Source of the DNA: Acanthaster planci | Taxonomy: Eukaryota; Echinodermata; Asteroidea; Valvatida; Acanthasteridae | Length of the DNA: 64,000 nucleotides | Assembly: GCF_001949145.1 (NCBI RefSeq) | Contig: NW_019091505.1 | Coordinates: forward strand, 343,854-407,853 | Reading direction: 5' to 3' | Shown: positions 39,901 to 50,838 of the stretch, one piece after another | Position numbering within the stretch: position 1 is the first letter of the stretch | How the letters are laid out: each line of letters starts with the position of its first letter | Notes under the pieces: generated by a model | The model's database searches: none | Told to the model about the DNA's origin: nothing | The model's input: only the letters and a program-made list of their open reading frames with translations | Program-made: the position numbers and the translations under genes

Positions 39901-42900
39901 TCTTTGCTCATATGCAGCCATTACGAGGTGATGTCCAGCAGTTGTTCATCACAACCATCCAGCTACATCGCCCAGCCTCTTTGACCACAATCACTCAATT
40001 AAGATCAGAGGCAATAATATGTGTAAGCCCTCTTGATATTGAGGATCGAAATCAGGTGCCCATGAGACAAGCAGCACATCAACATCCTGGGCCCACCGGC
40101 TTGGAGTTTCTGTTTCAGGCATAATGAAAACAGCCTGCTGGGAGAATCTAATCACCTTCACTTCATGCTGCCTGAAGGATATATTTCCAATAGAGGGTGT
40201 CATGAGCAGGGAAACCCTCAAGCAGGTCGGCTGATCAGCAGCCTGTTCATCCCGCAAAGCTACCATTTCTCACAACTAGATAGGCAGCTTCCGGGTATGT
40301 CTAAATAACCTTTTTCAGTTAAAACCTTCGTTACCCTGCCTGTCCCTTCCCTCCCAAATTGTTACCTAACGGTGCTACTAGGCAAATGTAGGTAAACAGA
40401 GGTGAGATGTTTTCTGTAATGGAATTCCCAAAATCCAATGGGATTTTTCATTCTAGGAAGAAAACACTCGCCCCGTTTACCATCCCTCCCTATTCAAAAA
40501 TACCCCCAAAAATACAAAATCAGGAGAGAGACCTAAAAAAAAAAATAGGATGAGTCTTAGTGCACAAGCGTAAAGAGTAAAAAGTAAATACTTTGACCTG
40601 TTAGTGATTGCACTAATTATGTAAAACCGTTTGCTTCGTTACTCATACAAACACGAGTAAATGCTTCAAAAATGGTTGTAAAAGCAAATGCTGCTTTTTA
40701 TTCATACGACCCAATGGTTACATTTCCCTGTTCATGTCCAGTGCGGATATTCCAGGAAGTTTTCTCTCAGCTTCTTTGACTGAGCAGTGTGGTCATTTTC
40801 CACCGACCAAATTCTGCTCAGAAAAAATCCTGAGACACAGAAAGTCTGTCAGAAAGCGCGAGTCAGAAAAAGCATGGGAAAGTGGCCCAGTAGAGTGTAC
40901 ATCGGGCCAAAGAACAACACCATGCTTTATACAAGGAAACTACACATGCGCGTTGCACATTTCACTGCGGCGTGGCATGTCGTAAATATTTCCAGTAATT
41001 TGTTTCTCTTTTGGTCGCAACCATTGCAGAAACTTTTACTGACACTCTCGGAAGATTAATTGTTGTCAAAGAGTGCTCCATTTCCATATGATAATGAGGA
41101 TAGTAACGTTGTTTCTAAGGACAAAAAGAAATGCTGAAAGGTCACCGAGAGAGAGCCCTCATAAGTCATTGCATTGCCAGCTCAGTAACTTCTCCTGCGG
41201 TCTCAGTCAAACTTCCCGTGTCAAAGGTCCAATTGTGGACAGTGGTCACATTTGACCATGTTCCATTTGACCATCAGCTCGGTAAAACCCACAGAAAAAA
41301 GTCCAGTGCAAACATGGCTTATGTAGCTTGGATTGTGGAGAGTTCACATAGCTCTTCCTCTAAACCTTGACAATTTGCTCGGTGCACACATCAAGCAGCC
41401 ATCTTGAAGGCATTTGAATATATGTCAGGCTGAATTGATATCACACAAAAACCCTGTGTTGCTTCGATTGGAGTGGAAGTTCCGTTCTCATTGTCAACAT
41501 AGAAATGGAGTGAGTGTACTAATTATAGGAGTTATAGGAGTTACTGAGGGTGCTTTGCAAGCATAGAAACAAGGACGATTCAAGTGTTTTACTGTTTAGA
41601 TTCCTCATCAAGTTATATCTACACTGTATATTAAAAATTGATGTGCACTTAAAAGCTAAGATGAGATGCTGCGTAGCAACAAGGATGAAGCAGACTGGTT
41701 CCATTGGTTCATATACTTAAACTTTAAAAGGAGGGGATGGGAACCGGGGAAGAAGCAAGAGTTCTTACCTACACTGTGGTCATATGTTAAGCATTACTGA
41801 CTTTGCTTGCACTTACTAATAGTTTTCAACTTTACATAAATTTGATGGCTTAAGAGACATGTTATTACACTATGAATAGTGTTTCATTGGCATTTTACAT
41901 ACTTAGGATGGCCGTTTGAGAGCTGGTGATCAGCTGATGTCAGTGAATGGGGAACCGTTGTCCGGGGTAACAAATGAGGTTGCCGTGGAGATACTGACTA
42001 GAGCATCATGCAGGTAATGTCACTAAATCATTCAATGAATGTGATTATGTTGAGTTCACTTGATATTGAACAATGATGTTAAAATATTCTAGGCTTAATG
42101 TTCCTTTGTAAAAGGGATTCATAAAAAAAACAGTACTTCATGAGATGTTTTTCAGGGGACACCAAGGCAGCGACTTGTAGTTGGGTTTGTTATTAACATG
42201 AAATTCCTGACTCCTAATGTGATGTACTGACAAGATTAACATTGACCTTAATATGATTAGACTGGACCAACTCAGCTCCATTTGTTGATTTTTACAGTGT
42301 ACTTCAAGATCTTGAAACCTGACAAAGTTACAAGATGCCCTTGGTGTTTTCCATACAGGACTGATGTGGATACATTATGTGTCAGCTACACTCCAGCCAT
42401 GTCAGCCCGCTCTTGCAGACAGCCAAGTAATCACACCCCTACCTCCTCCTACCCATCTCCATCAAGTACCAATCAACCTCTCTCCCCTCACCGGTACCCA
42501 TCTCATTCCACTTCACCCTCACAACCACCACTACATACTGGTCACCAGCATCAACAGGGATCACCATTTGCCAAGACTAGTGGCGTATCACCTCATGTTG
42601 TAGGGGATGTGGTGTCCTCTCAGGGAAACATACCCGAGTCATCTTCAGGAGAGCGGTTATCCCCCCCTGTGGTGAGGCAGTTAATGTCGCCACCACGATA
42701 TGAGCAAGCTACAATCAATGGTTATCCTTTATCAGGTATGTATGGAACTTCTCCACAGTCTTGAAAGAAAAAACAGAACTCAAAAGGAAAAAACCTGAAA
42801 TAGGAGAACAACTGTATTTTCATTTCTTATAAATTGACACGTCTTCACCAACTTTACTTTATTGAGGTGAGTGAAAAATTCAAGCGAAAGAATGGTTTGA

Positions 42901-45900
42901 AGAGATGGATTAGTGTCTAAGAGAGAACACATTCTTTAATTTTTGTCCACAGTTGTCCTTAACTATTTTCTTGGAGTTAACTTTTGAAGTCTCATCAACT
43001 AGTTTTTAGACTGTTTCAAAAGACTTTTGTAATATCACAATAGTTACAAGTTTGTTGGCTGCTTTGATTGAGTGCAGTTACAATTGCACATTCACAAGGA
43101 GTAGAATAACTTTCTTTTGGCCCCCAAAAGCCACCGGTTTCTGGTCAGGTTGGTTCCAAAAGTGTTGCAGTGATGCAGCTTTTTTCCCCCTAAAAATGCT
43201 GTATATGTAACATGTGATATCCATCGCCCCTACATGCACACGTACTGCTGATGCCAACACAGATATACGTGTAGACTGGCCCCCTCCCTATTTACTGTTT
43301 ATAAGTGTTTTCAGCTTGTGAATGTACTCAGGAGATAAGACCACCTAGTTTGTAAATGTATAATACAGAATGATGTCATCTGAAAAAAAGTGTCTGACTA
43401 AATGTATGGGGCCTAGAGGTACTCCTTTACTGTACATATCACTCAACCGTACCCCTCATGTAAAACACATTAAAATTATACAGTAGCAGGATTTTAGTTG
43501 GTCAAGCAAGTTTGGCAGCTTTGGACATCATTTTTATACCAAATAAAAACGTTTAATTTGCCGACATGCAGGTTTACAGCTACGCCACGCTGACCAGAAA
43601 CTGGAGACTTTCTTTGCCTATATAGGTTTTTTGGAATAAGCAAGCCTTACTCTTTGGGTCAATGGTCCTTTACCATTTTTTGTTTATCATAAAGATTTGC
43701 TTCCTTTGTTGCCAATCATTTCAACTTGTTTTATCTTGATGTACTTCAAATGCATTCATATCTCATTGCACTGTTATCATTCCATGCATTATATAATCAT
43801 CGATATTTCATGCCTCATGTCTTGGAATGATGGGCACGATCTTTCCTCATCTAGCGCTCCATCATCAAGCACCGTCCAATATTGCCATGCCATTGTATCT
43901 TCAGAGACATTTACACATTCAACCAGCATCATCCTCAACTCCGCAAGCCGACAGCACCAGTGGTAATACAAGTCTTATGTTGCATGTCAGTTTTCCTTAC
44001 AGTACTAGAATGGATTTCATAGATTTGATAGATTTCCATCCATCAAACCTGAATTCAATCTCATTGTTTTATTAGCTATGAGTGTTGAGATACCAAATTG
44101 TCAAGTGCAAATTGTCTTTTTCCAATAGGTCACCTTAACAGATTTCCTGCACCACACAGCAGTCACCTGGAGCCGTCACCAGTCCTGCCTACAAGCAGTG
44201 TCACCGTGGCAACGCATCATCACAACACCCAATCCTCAGCAGCATCTCCTTTAGCTACACCCCCTATTGGTACCTCTGCCATCAGTCCCTCTCCATCTCA
44301 GACCAGCTCTCGTAGGAGACGACTTTCTCTTGATCCACATGTCAGGTTAAGGATTGATAAACTTCAAGTGGTAAGTCTTTGCTGGCATGTACAACTGATT
44401 GACTTTGTAAAGTACACCTTTCATATACCGTGTATGCCTTGGTTTCTAGACATTTGAATAGAATTGTGTTTGCTGTGTACTTTATAGTTGAAAAGCCCTG
44501 AGTACGTGTATGCTTGTTAACGTGTTAACAATAATGTCTTAGTGCCCAAAGTGGCACAGTTCAGAATTAAAAGCATGGAAGATATTAAAGATTGTTGATT
44601 ATTGAGTGATCCTTTTGCCAACTCTATGAAGTTGTCCTCATCCTCAGACACAGAATATTTTTTGGAAAGCAGTCAATGCCTGTTTTGAAACGATTCATTG
44701 ATATTGTGTACATGTTCTCTCTAAAAGGGCTGGCTGTGACTTTCACTTACTGTTCTTAGTTTTGACATGCTAAACTATTGTTATTATTATTAGTGGTTTA
44801 TTTTTAACCGTACTCCTTGCCGCCAGTGGCAGAATTTTGAATACAATTTACATTAACCACTTCCTGCCGGGGATTCTGGATCCGGATGCTTTATATGAGT
44901 GGCCGGGGTCTCCGAACTCGGACAAAGGGAACAGGGCCTTGTAACAAAAGACCGTACTCGGAACAAAAGACCAGGCTGCTGGGCATTACCGACATTTTTT
45001 CACTCTCAAAAGTGGTGATAATCCAGCCTTGTTTTGAAACCGTATACCAGGGTTTGGGGCATTTAGAACGAGCCGATTACCACCGGGGACAAAAGCTCTC
45101 CACCACCACAGGGATGAGCCACACAGCACTGCTGCACGCTAATCTGGCCCCTATTGAAAAGAGGTCAGCGGTGCACTGTGCCAGGTTCGTGAACAAAAGA
45201 AAGTTACATAACACCGCACAATCTGGGCTCTTTTTACAAGGCTGCAGGCCTGGCTGAAATACTCGGGCATCAATAGATTTTGTCTGTCAGGCTAGAGGGG
45301 CCACCAAGCAGTCCTTCGTGTGTTCGTAAGTGTCCAGTAAATGAAGATAGGAAATTTTAATGAAAATTTTGAAACAGAAAAAAAATGATAAATATCCCGG
45401 CCCAGCATCATCAACATTGGTAACTGCCCCAGCAGGAAGTGGTTCAAAACAGATAAATATAGATTTATATGTACATTTAAAATGGAGAAATTATGAAACA
45501 GCTGAAGGCCTTGAATACCTTCACTACCTTGCCGCAAAAAGAACATTAATGACTAAGATTTCCTTCAGTGAATAACATAACTATTTGACATTGTCATATA
45601 ATTATACATTTTTGGATGTAATCGGATATCTTCAGGCCTTGAAGTATCTTGGGATTGATCCAACTGATGAGGAGAAGGTGGAACTTAGAAGGAGACTGAA
45701 AGTAGACCAGTCAGGCATGGTGCCATATGGAGGTATGCCATTTAGACATGGATCAGTGTATGGTTGTAACCTGATTGTTACAGTGCTAACAACTGAATTA
45801 ATTAATATTTTCCCTCTCGTTGGCAGAGTTTGTTGCCATTGCCAGACAGATCTTCAAGATGCAACTCGATGACAGTCGGTTTGGGGCAGGGTCATTGACC

Positions 45901-48900
45901 TTTGCAGCTCAAGATGTGACTGATTTTGCAGAACCACCCCTCTTCCAGGAGCAGGTATGCTTCGTTCTTGCAAATATTTACTTCACATTCACACATTCAC
46001 ATATTTACATTTACTTCTGTTAATGTCGAAGGAATGTATCAGCAACCATTTGCATATCTTTTAAAGATAGACCTTAACATTATCTAATATGTTTTATACC
46101 CTGAGGACCAGATAATTAGGGTTAAAGTTTGAGATTTCCTTCAGTGCAGTTTTTCGATCAACTGATGCCATTCAACCTGTTTTTGTATCTCAGCCCCAGC
46201 AAGTTCTTCCAAGCTCGGTTCCTGTCAGTGAACTTGACAGAGTCAGGAGGGAGAGAGATGAAGCTCTACGAGAAATAGAAAGGCTGAAGGTAATGCATTC
46301 ATTCTTTTTGGAATGACAATCCAATCACTTTAGGAGCATCTCTAAAGTTAGAGTTTCCATGGGAACACTGGTCATTGCTGTGTAGAAAATCAGCCTTCCC
46401 AACTTGATCACAACTGAAATGGACTTGATTGCTTGAGTGCAGGCAAGAATTCAAGTCTAGCTTCTCTTCTTGTAAGAAGGGAATGCACATGCAAAAGGCA
46501 CATTCTGTAATCAACAAATATCCATTTGCTTGTCTAGGTACAACTTCAAGAAAAGGATCGATCCTTCAATATAGCTGAGGAAGAGTTACTACGTATTCGC
46601 AAGGTTGGTACACATCAAGATTTGTGGATGGGTTGGATTCTAGATCCAATCAAAACTTCAGAGGTGTTATAATGAACTCAATTTGATGTGGCATACAATT
46701 TTGTAGTGCAAATTGTAGAAAGTCCCCTCTCAGTTTTTTGTCCTTAAAAAGGCTTGCTTGCTAACAGGAATAATGTTACACTTGCAGTGCAGGTTTAGTG
46801 ATAATTTGTTGTAACATTTAATTTTGAAGATAATATATGGGAGCAGAGAGGCACAATTGACCTGTAACATAAATGATATCACATTTCTTTTCCATGTGTG
46901 CTTTGCTATGGGGACACCATGGATTACATCCCACCTCGATGCCATAGGAAAACACACATGTAAACACAGTGTGACATTACTACGTTATAGGTCTATTGTT
47001 TTGCAACAAAAGGGTGTGTCTTGGTATATCTCAAGTTGAATTTTGTAGATCTTATGGTAATAATTTCAACATTTCAGGATTTTTAATCCACATGTAAGAT
47101 AGGTGTCAATATTTGTCATTTGGTCAAATAACTGATCATTCAGTAAATTAGTTATTCTCATTTCAACTTGTTTGTATTGTAGGAAGCTCAAGGAGCGATA
47201 CATGAAAGCAGAGCTTTGAAGAGTCGTGTCCATCTGGCTGAGGCAGCGCAACGTGAAGCTCGGAACATTGAGATAGATTATGAAGAAGTAGTCCACATGC
47301 TAGAAGCTGAGATTGCAATATTGCAAAAGAAGATATCCAAGACACCTCCTCCTAACAAGGTAGATTGTGCCCTCAATCACACCACTCGTCATATTTTCAG
47401 GGAAATCTTTCTTCTGCTTCTTTATACAGATTGATCTTGTCAATCAGTCTGACTTGTAAAACTATGATAACGTGAATGACAGATTTTCTGTAGCATTTTG
47501 TTCAAATGAGTGTTGTATATTTCATTTTGTTGATGGTCTTGTAATGCAAGTGTCAAATTCTAGCAGTTCTATACATTTCAGTTCGGGAAATAACTCTACA
47601 GTAATTGCACAAGATTTTAGCCTTTTAATCATTTGACTGTGTTAGTATTCACTTTAGCATTATTCTGTACATAAATGAAGTTGATCTCTTGACAACTCAT
47701 TTAACCATTCAGTTGTCATGTATCCATCATTTCTGCTCGTGCTAGGATTTTAATCTGATCCAGTGCTCCTTACATTTACAGGTCAGTTCAGCAGGTGTTG
47801 AGGAACTTGATAAGAGGATAGCTGTTATGAGCTGTGAGCTAAGAAAAGCTGAGATCAGTAAAAAGACATATGAAGTAGCCACAGAGAAGCTATTGCAGTT
47901 TGCTGAGGTTGGTAATAATTGGATTAATAAGAGCTAGATTTCTTGAGAGAGAAACACTCCACTACAGAGAGAGGCCAGATTTCCAGTGTCATTTCCTCGA
48001 TGACATTTCAACACCTTTCCCAACTTGTTATCCTTTTAATCCCATTATCAAACAATTACTGGCAATCTGTAATCAAACACCAACAAACTTGGGTTTTCCC
48101 TCCACTGCTTTCAAGAACTGAAGCGTGAATTTGTGGTTAGCATTCTTGACTTTGCTGTTGCTTCCCCCCACCATTCAAAGTTTGCAGAGAGCGGTGGTAA
48201 CACAGATCCCAAGAAGTGATAGTTTCATGTCTTGAAGATGACTGTTGGTTATAATTAACTCGGAAGATAAGAATTAAGATCAACAAAGGATGACACCACT
48301 AGCCTCTCAAGCTTGTTGACACAAGATAAACAGTGCAAACTCATAAAAAATCCCAAAAGACAGTACCTTTTAAGAGATAGAACCTCCTAACTTGGAAACC
48401 CTCTAGCAAGTGGAGTGGGAACAGCATGTATGGGCAGGTATCACAATTCGTCATTTTGTGATTTCATCACAGTGTTCATGTGTAGTTTTATTTTTATCTT
48501 CAGCTTGTCCACGAGTGCGTCAGTCATGGCCCCAATGCCATCATGGTGAACCAAACAAGGGGGCGTGGGGAGAGTGCCAGACGGGGTGATACAGGCTTCA
48601 TACCCCCAGGGTACCTAGCTAAACACAACAAGCAAGGCCCATTGAATCTTGCTACAGAAGCAAAAGAGACGGTCAAAGCAGTCAAAAAACTATTGGATGT
48701 TGAACGTAAGTCCTGTTTGATGAGATGTTTGATGTTTTCCTCCACATAATTTCGTTTTAACATTTCAACAGATTCAAGATAAACATTTCCATTGGATAAT
48801 AATAGTCAATGGGTTGATGTGAACCATTTTGTTATGTAGCTTGAAACTGTCGTATCGTAATTCTAGAATTGTGGAAGTAGTTTGACAGACACCCTGGGGG

Positions 48901-50179
48901 TTCCGGGGTTATGCATTTTCTTCATTAATCATAAATGCTTATAGATGTCCGTGCAGAAGCTTCTGCAGTGCTGAAGATATGGTTGAGTTGTCCCCAATCC
49001 ACAATTGTGTAATGGTGTGACTATTGATTGCATTCTAGCATTACCATATGGCTGGGAAGAGGCCTATACAGCAGATGGCATGAAGTACTATCTCAAGTGA
49101 GTTATCCAAAAGAATGTTTTGTTTTCCGACTCAAGGTGTTTGACAAACATAAAAGTGCAAGTGACTGTGTGCATGGCTTAGTTATCAAAACGGAGAGCTC
49201 TATAGTTTATTCAAGGATGTCTGTTTGAAGCTCACTTATAAAAAATATCCATTCTATTCTCTGTCAGTTTTCCCCTCGGAGTTTTGATGAGGATACCATA
49301 TCTCTATTGTATGTTTTCTTTCGTATGGATTTTATTTTTAAAAACTTATGACACAGGTTATAAAAACCTCTTGTTTTGAAAAGAAAATATGCTCAATTGA
49401 AAATGGACCGATTACTAATGGATATTTCATGATATGAAATATGTGCACTGAAAGTGGATGTGTAAGTCTCAGTTTCTACCTTCTAGGAAAAGGATGTAAG
49501 AAAATCATCAGGTTGGTTTGGTTTTCCTTTAGTTGTTTTCAATTTTGTCTTACGCTTTGGATTTTAGGAAACCACGCAGGATGTCATGGTTATCAATTCA
49601 GTTTTGTGACGTCTAAAGTGTTCTCTTTTGATTTTAATAGATTTTGATTTTCGACATTGATGAAAAAGATCACAAGCAAAGTCCAATTGCAGTCAATATG
49701 TGACCAGCTCTACAAAGATAGGTATTATAGGAAGTGGAAAAAGAAATCAGCCAAGAAGAAAGTCTCTTCATACCCATAGCAACAGTTAGGTTTCTTATTG
49801 TGAAAGTGTCCTAGAAGCCACTAAACCAAGAAGTAAAAAAATCACCCTGTCCACATAAAAAAGCTGTTAGTGTGAACTAGCACAGTGTCCCTTAATACCC
49901 TTTTTGATAGAGCGGGTCACATATTTGCTCCTCATTTCTGTTGAATGAGGTGCATTGTCATGAACAGATGCATCAACCAAAGGGAAAAGACATCAAACAG
50001 CAAGACTGGTAAAAAAAATCATGCAAACATTGTATCTTCATCATCGCATTTTCCATTTTGTTAATTTCTTTGACAGTCATGTGAACCAGAGAACCACATG
50101 GATTCATCCTGTGTCTAGCATCAACCACCTACCAGCCATAGAGGAAAATGGTAGAGACTTACCAGAGACCAAAACATGA
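30949..50179 (+). CDS. STXBP4: Syntaxin-binding protein 4 (Synip)-like: PDZ-PDZ-coiled coil-WW
   Basis: Twenty coding exons, all GT-AG, join without a frame break to 846 residues. Coding starts at ATG 30983. Exons: 30983-31031, 31696-31794, 32125-32194, 32604-32678, 32892-33001, 33366-33483, 33730-33862, 41907-42013, 42359-42735, 43855-43962, 44129-44370, 45636-45732, 45827-45954, 46194-46289, 46538-46603, 47183-47359, 47782-47907, 48504-48705, 49039-49096 and 50077-50179. Domains: PDZ1 about residues 4-97 (GLGIKI loop), PDZ2 about 179-262 (GLGLSI loop), a Ser/Pro/His-rich linker about 265-485, a conserved RRRLSLDPHVRLRIDKL block, an EF-hand-like segment, a coiled coil about 580-726, and a WW domain with W799, W821 and P824. 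Everything from PDZ2 onward matches vertebrate STXBP4 in order and motifs. Family role: a syntaxin-4-binding regulator of vesicle (GLUT4) trafficking in mammals. The extra N-terminal PDZ is absent from human STXBP4 as I know it. Intron 7 holds a DIRS-like element. Confidence 0.92.
31696..32678 (+). other. PDZ1-coding exons of STXBP4-like gene
   Basis: With the end of exon 1, three exons (31696-31794, 32125-32194, 32604-32678) encode a complete PDZ fold: the GLGIKIIGG carboxylate-binding loop, YGIFIRRVIPGGLAEQSGRL, then EGDQILSVNGTSL and a final VTLVVTR strand. By comparison with vertebrate STXBP4 this domain is additional; the orthologous PDZ is the second one. Confidence 0.9.
31834..32064 (+). 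mobile_element. tRNA-derived SINE in intron 2 of STXBP4-like gene
   Basis: An RNA polymerase III A box (TGGCGTGGTGG, 31851-31861) is followed about 26 bases later by a B box (GGTTTGATTCC, 31887-31897), the spacing of a tRNA head. A non-tRNA body follows (GGGGTTTTCCTCCCACCTCT near 31971-31990), a block I recall from marine-invertebrate SINEs. The right end is an (ATA)n tail at 32051-32063. It has no coding capacity and lies in the same orientation as the host gene. Confidence 0.75.
34331..35410. repeat. Tandem copy A (about 1.08 kb) ending at a single N
   Basis: Copy A is nearly identical to copy B (35412-36429). Both contain the same unit from TTTTGAACATCAGTAA through CCCCCTGACACTTATGGGT. 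Copy A has two extra segments: about 20 bases near 34560 and about 48 bases near 35100. Copy A is followed directly by an N at 35411. Confidence 0.85.
35412..36429. repeat. Tandem copy B (about 1.02 kb) ending at a single N
   Basis: This is the second copy of the preceding unit, with scattered substitutions and the two deletions noted for copy A. It also stops at CACTTATGGGT just before an N (36430). Both copies therefore end at the same base followed by N, the pattern of overlapping contigs placed end to end. Confidence 0.85.
39660..40190 (+). pseudogene. Tyrosine recombinase remnant of the DIRS-like element
   Basis: Frame fragments in order resemble the catalytic half of DIRS recombinases. 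A segment near 39660 reads KMVFLMAAQTFSRGG. One near 39885-39960 reads QASTYFFAHMQPLRGDVQQLFIT. The C-terminal block near 40095-40185 has SWAHRLGVSVSGIMK, a W, and TFTSCCLKDI. They lie in different frames separated by stops, so this is a relic. Assignment rests on recalled family patterns; a profile search would settle it. Confidence 0.6.
44770..45330. repeat. GC-richer insertion of unknown type in STXBP4-like intron 11
   Basis: Within the intron between coding exons 44129-44370 and 45636-45732, about 500 bases differ from the surrounding AT-rich intron in base composition. The segment contains a recurrent AACAAAAGA motif (near 44943, 44958 and 45192). A + strand frame of 123 codons (44886-45257) is open but resembles nothing I know. 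It is best read as an inserted repeat whose family I cannot name. Confidence 0.35.
45636..45954 (+). other. EF-hand-like segment exons of STXBP4-like gene
   Basis: Exons 45636-45732 and 45827-45954 encode ALKYLGIDPTDEEKVELRRR and then a loop VDQSGMVPYGEF followed by a helix. The helix-loop-helix pattern with G and E at EF-like positions suggests a degenerate EF-hand. The loop appears one residue short of the 12-residue consensus and lacks a full set of acidic ligands, so calcium binding is doubtful. Confidence 0.55.
46194..47907 (+). other. Coiled-coil exons of STXBP4-like gene
   Basis: Four exons (46194-46289, 46538-46603, 47183-47359, 47782-47907) encode long charged heptad-rich helices, including SRVHLAEAAQREAR and DYEEVVHMLEAEIA. 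These match the conserved STXBP4 coiled coil, the part that in mammals lies in the syntaxin-4-binding half of the protein. Confidence 0.85.
49039..50179 (+). other. WW-domain exons of STXBP4-like gene
   Basis: Exons 49039-49096 and 50077-50179 encode LPYGWEEAYTADGMKYYLNH, then VNQRTTWIHP and a short acidic tail ending ETKT-stop. Both signature tryptophans and the final proline of a WW domain are present. The intron splits the domain at the NH position. Confidence 0.95.
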
Positions 50180-50832
50180 AATGAGTAGCAAGGAAACCTG
50201 GCTTTTTATTTTCCGAAGTTTATTTCTTCAGCAGGCTTTACATTTGTTGTTGTGTGTCACTGATTTTCTCTAACCCAAGAGCATTTCTAGACCATTTTAA
50301 ATGGGAGGGGGGTTAACTATTATGAAATTTGCTGACAGAGCATCGACAAATAAGTTGATGCCCACCCTGCATCCTTTCCCCTTCTCCATTCTTGCCAACA
50401 GCACCATGATTTTGCCAACAAAACTGATAAATGGAGGGGTGCAAACCCCTCCCCCCAGCAACGGCCACACCTCTCTTCCTCATTCTTCCCCTGTTAGCAT
50501 TGATTCATTTATAAGCAGTAATTTTGTATCCATTTACGTCAGCATTTATGTGTCTGTTCATTATTTTTTAAATCTCAAATTTCTAGCATGGTGTAGTTTC
50601 TACTAGGCTCAAATGCTTTGCCCATTGATCATTGTAAAGAGAAGGTATGAATGTACTTGACATTTTGTAGCTATAAATGAGGCAGAATTTCTTCATTATG
50701 TGAAGTATTGCTTTTGCAAGTCTCTTGTAGATTTAAGGCAAAAAAGAAACTTCAAATCATGTTTCTTATGAAAAAGGTTGATATATTTTTAATTTTTATT
50801 TGGGATGTTGTATTTTTTCTAGCAATCACTGT

Positions 50833-50838
50833 AATAAA
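50833..50838 (+). terminator. Candidate poly(A) signal of STXBP4-like gene
   Basis: AATAAA lies about 650 bases after the stop codon at 50179, inside AT-rich sequence, with T-rich sequence about 40 bases downstream. Confidence 0.45.

Larger units (their letters stand above)
33900..40716 (+). mobile_element. Decayed DIRS-type (tyrosine recombinase) retrotransposon with inverted termini
   Basis: Termini are inverted. GGGTCATATGAATAAAA at 33904-33920 matches the reverse complement of 40696-40712 with one mismatch, and weaker pairing with AAGCATTTACT continues inward. A second inverted match of about 40 bases links about 34410-34457 with about 40387-40430. Inside, on the + strand, broken frames carry relics of a DIRS tyrosine recombinase: around 40080-40185 a frame reads SWAHRLGVSVSGIMK and then WENLITFTSCCLKDI, the conserved C-terminal end of that family. 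Upstream (about 38740-39640) lie weaker RT/RNase H-like fragments. Many stops and frameshifts make it nonfunctional. It begins only 37 bases after the splice donor of STXBP4-like exon 7. The tandem duplication 34331-36429 lies inside it. Confidence 0.75.
33730..42013 (+). other. PDZ2-coding exons, split by the DIRS-containing intron
   Basis: Exon 33730-33862 encodes REIILNKLSGLGLSISGG through DGDCAR, and exon 41907-42013 encodes DGRLRAGDQLMSVNGEPL. Together they form the PDZ orthologous to the single PDZ of vertebrate STXBP4, which has the same GDC and DGRLxxGDQL signature. The intron between them is about 8 kb and is mostly filled by a retrotransposon. Confidence 0.9.

Noticed and set aside
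42290-42358. Acceptor TTTTACAG at about 42296 as the start of the exon after PDZ2
   Set aside because: In the required phase it gives a stop within nine codons; the acceptor at 42358 keeps the frame open and fits STXBP4.
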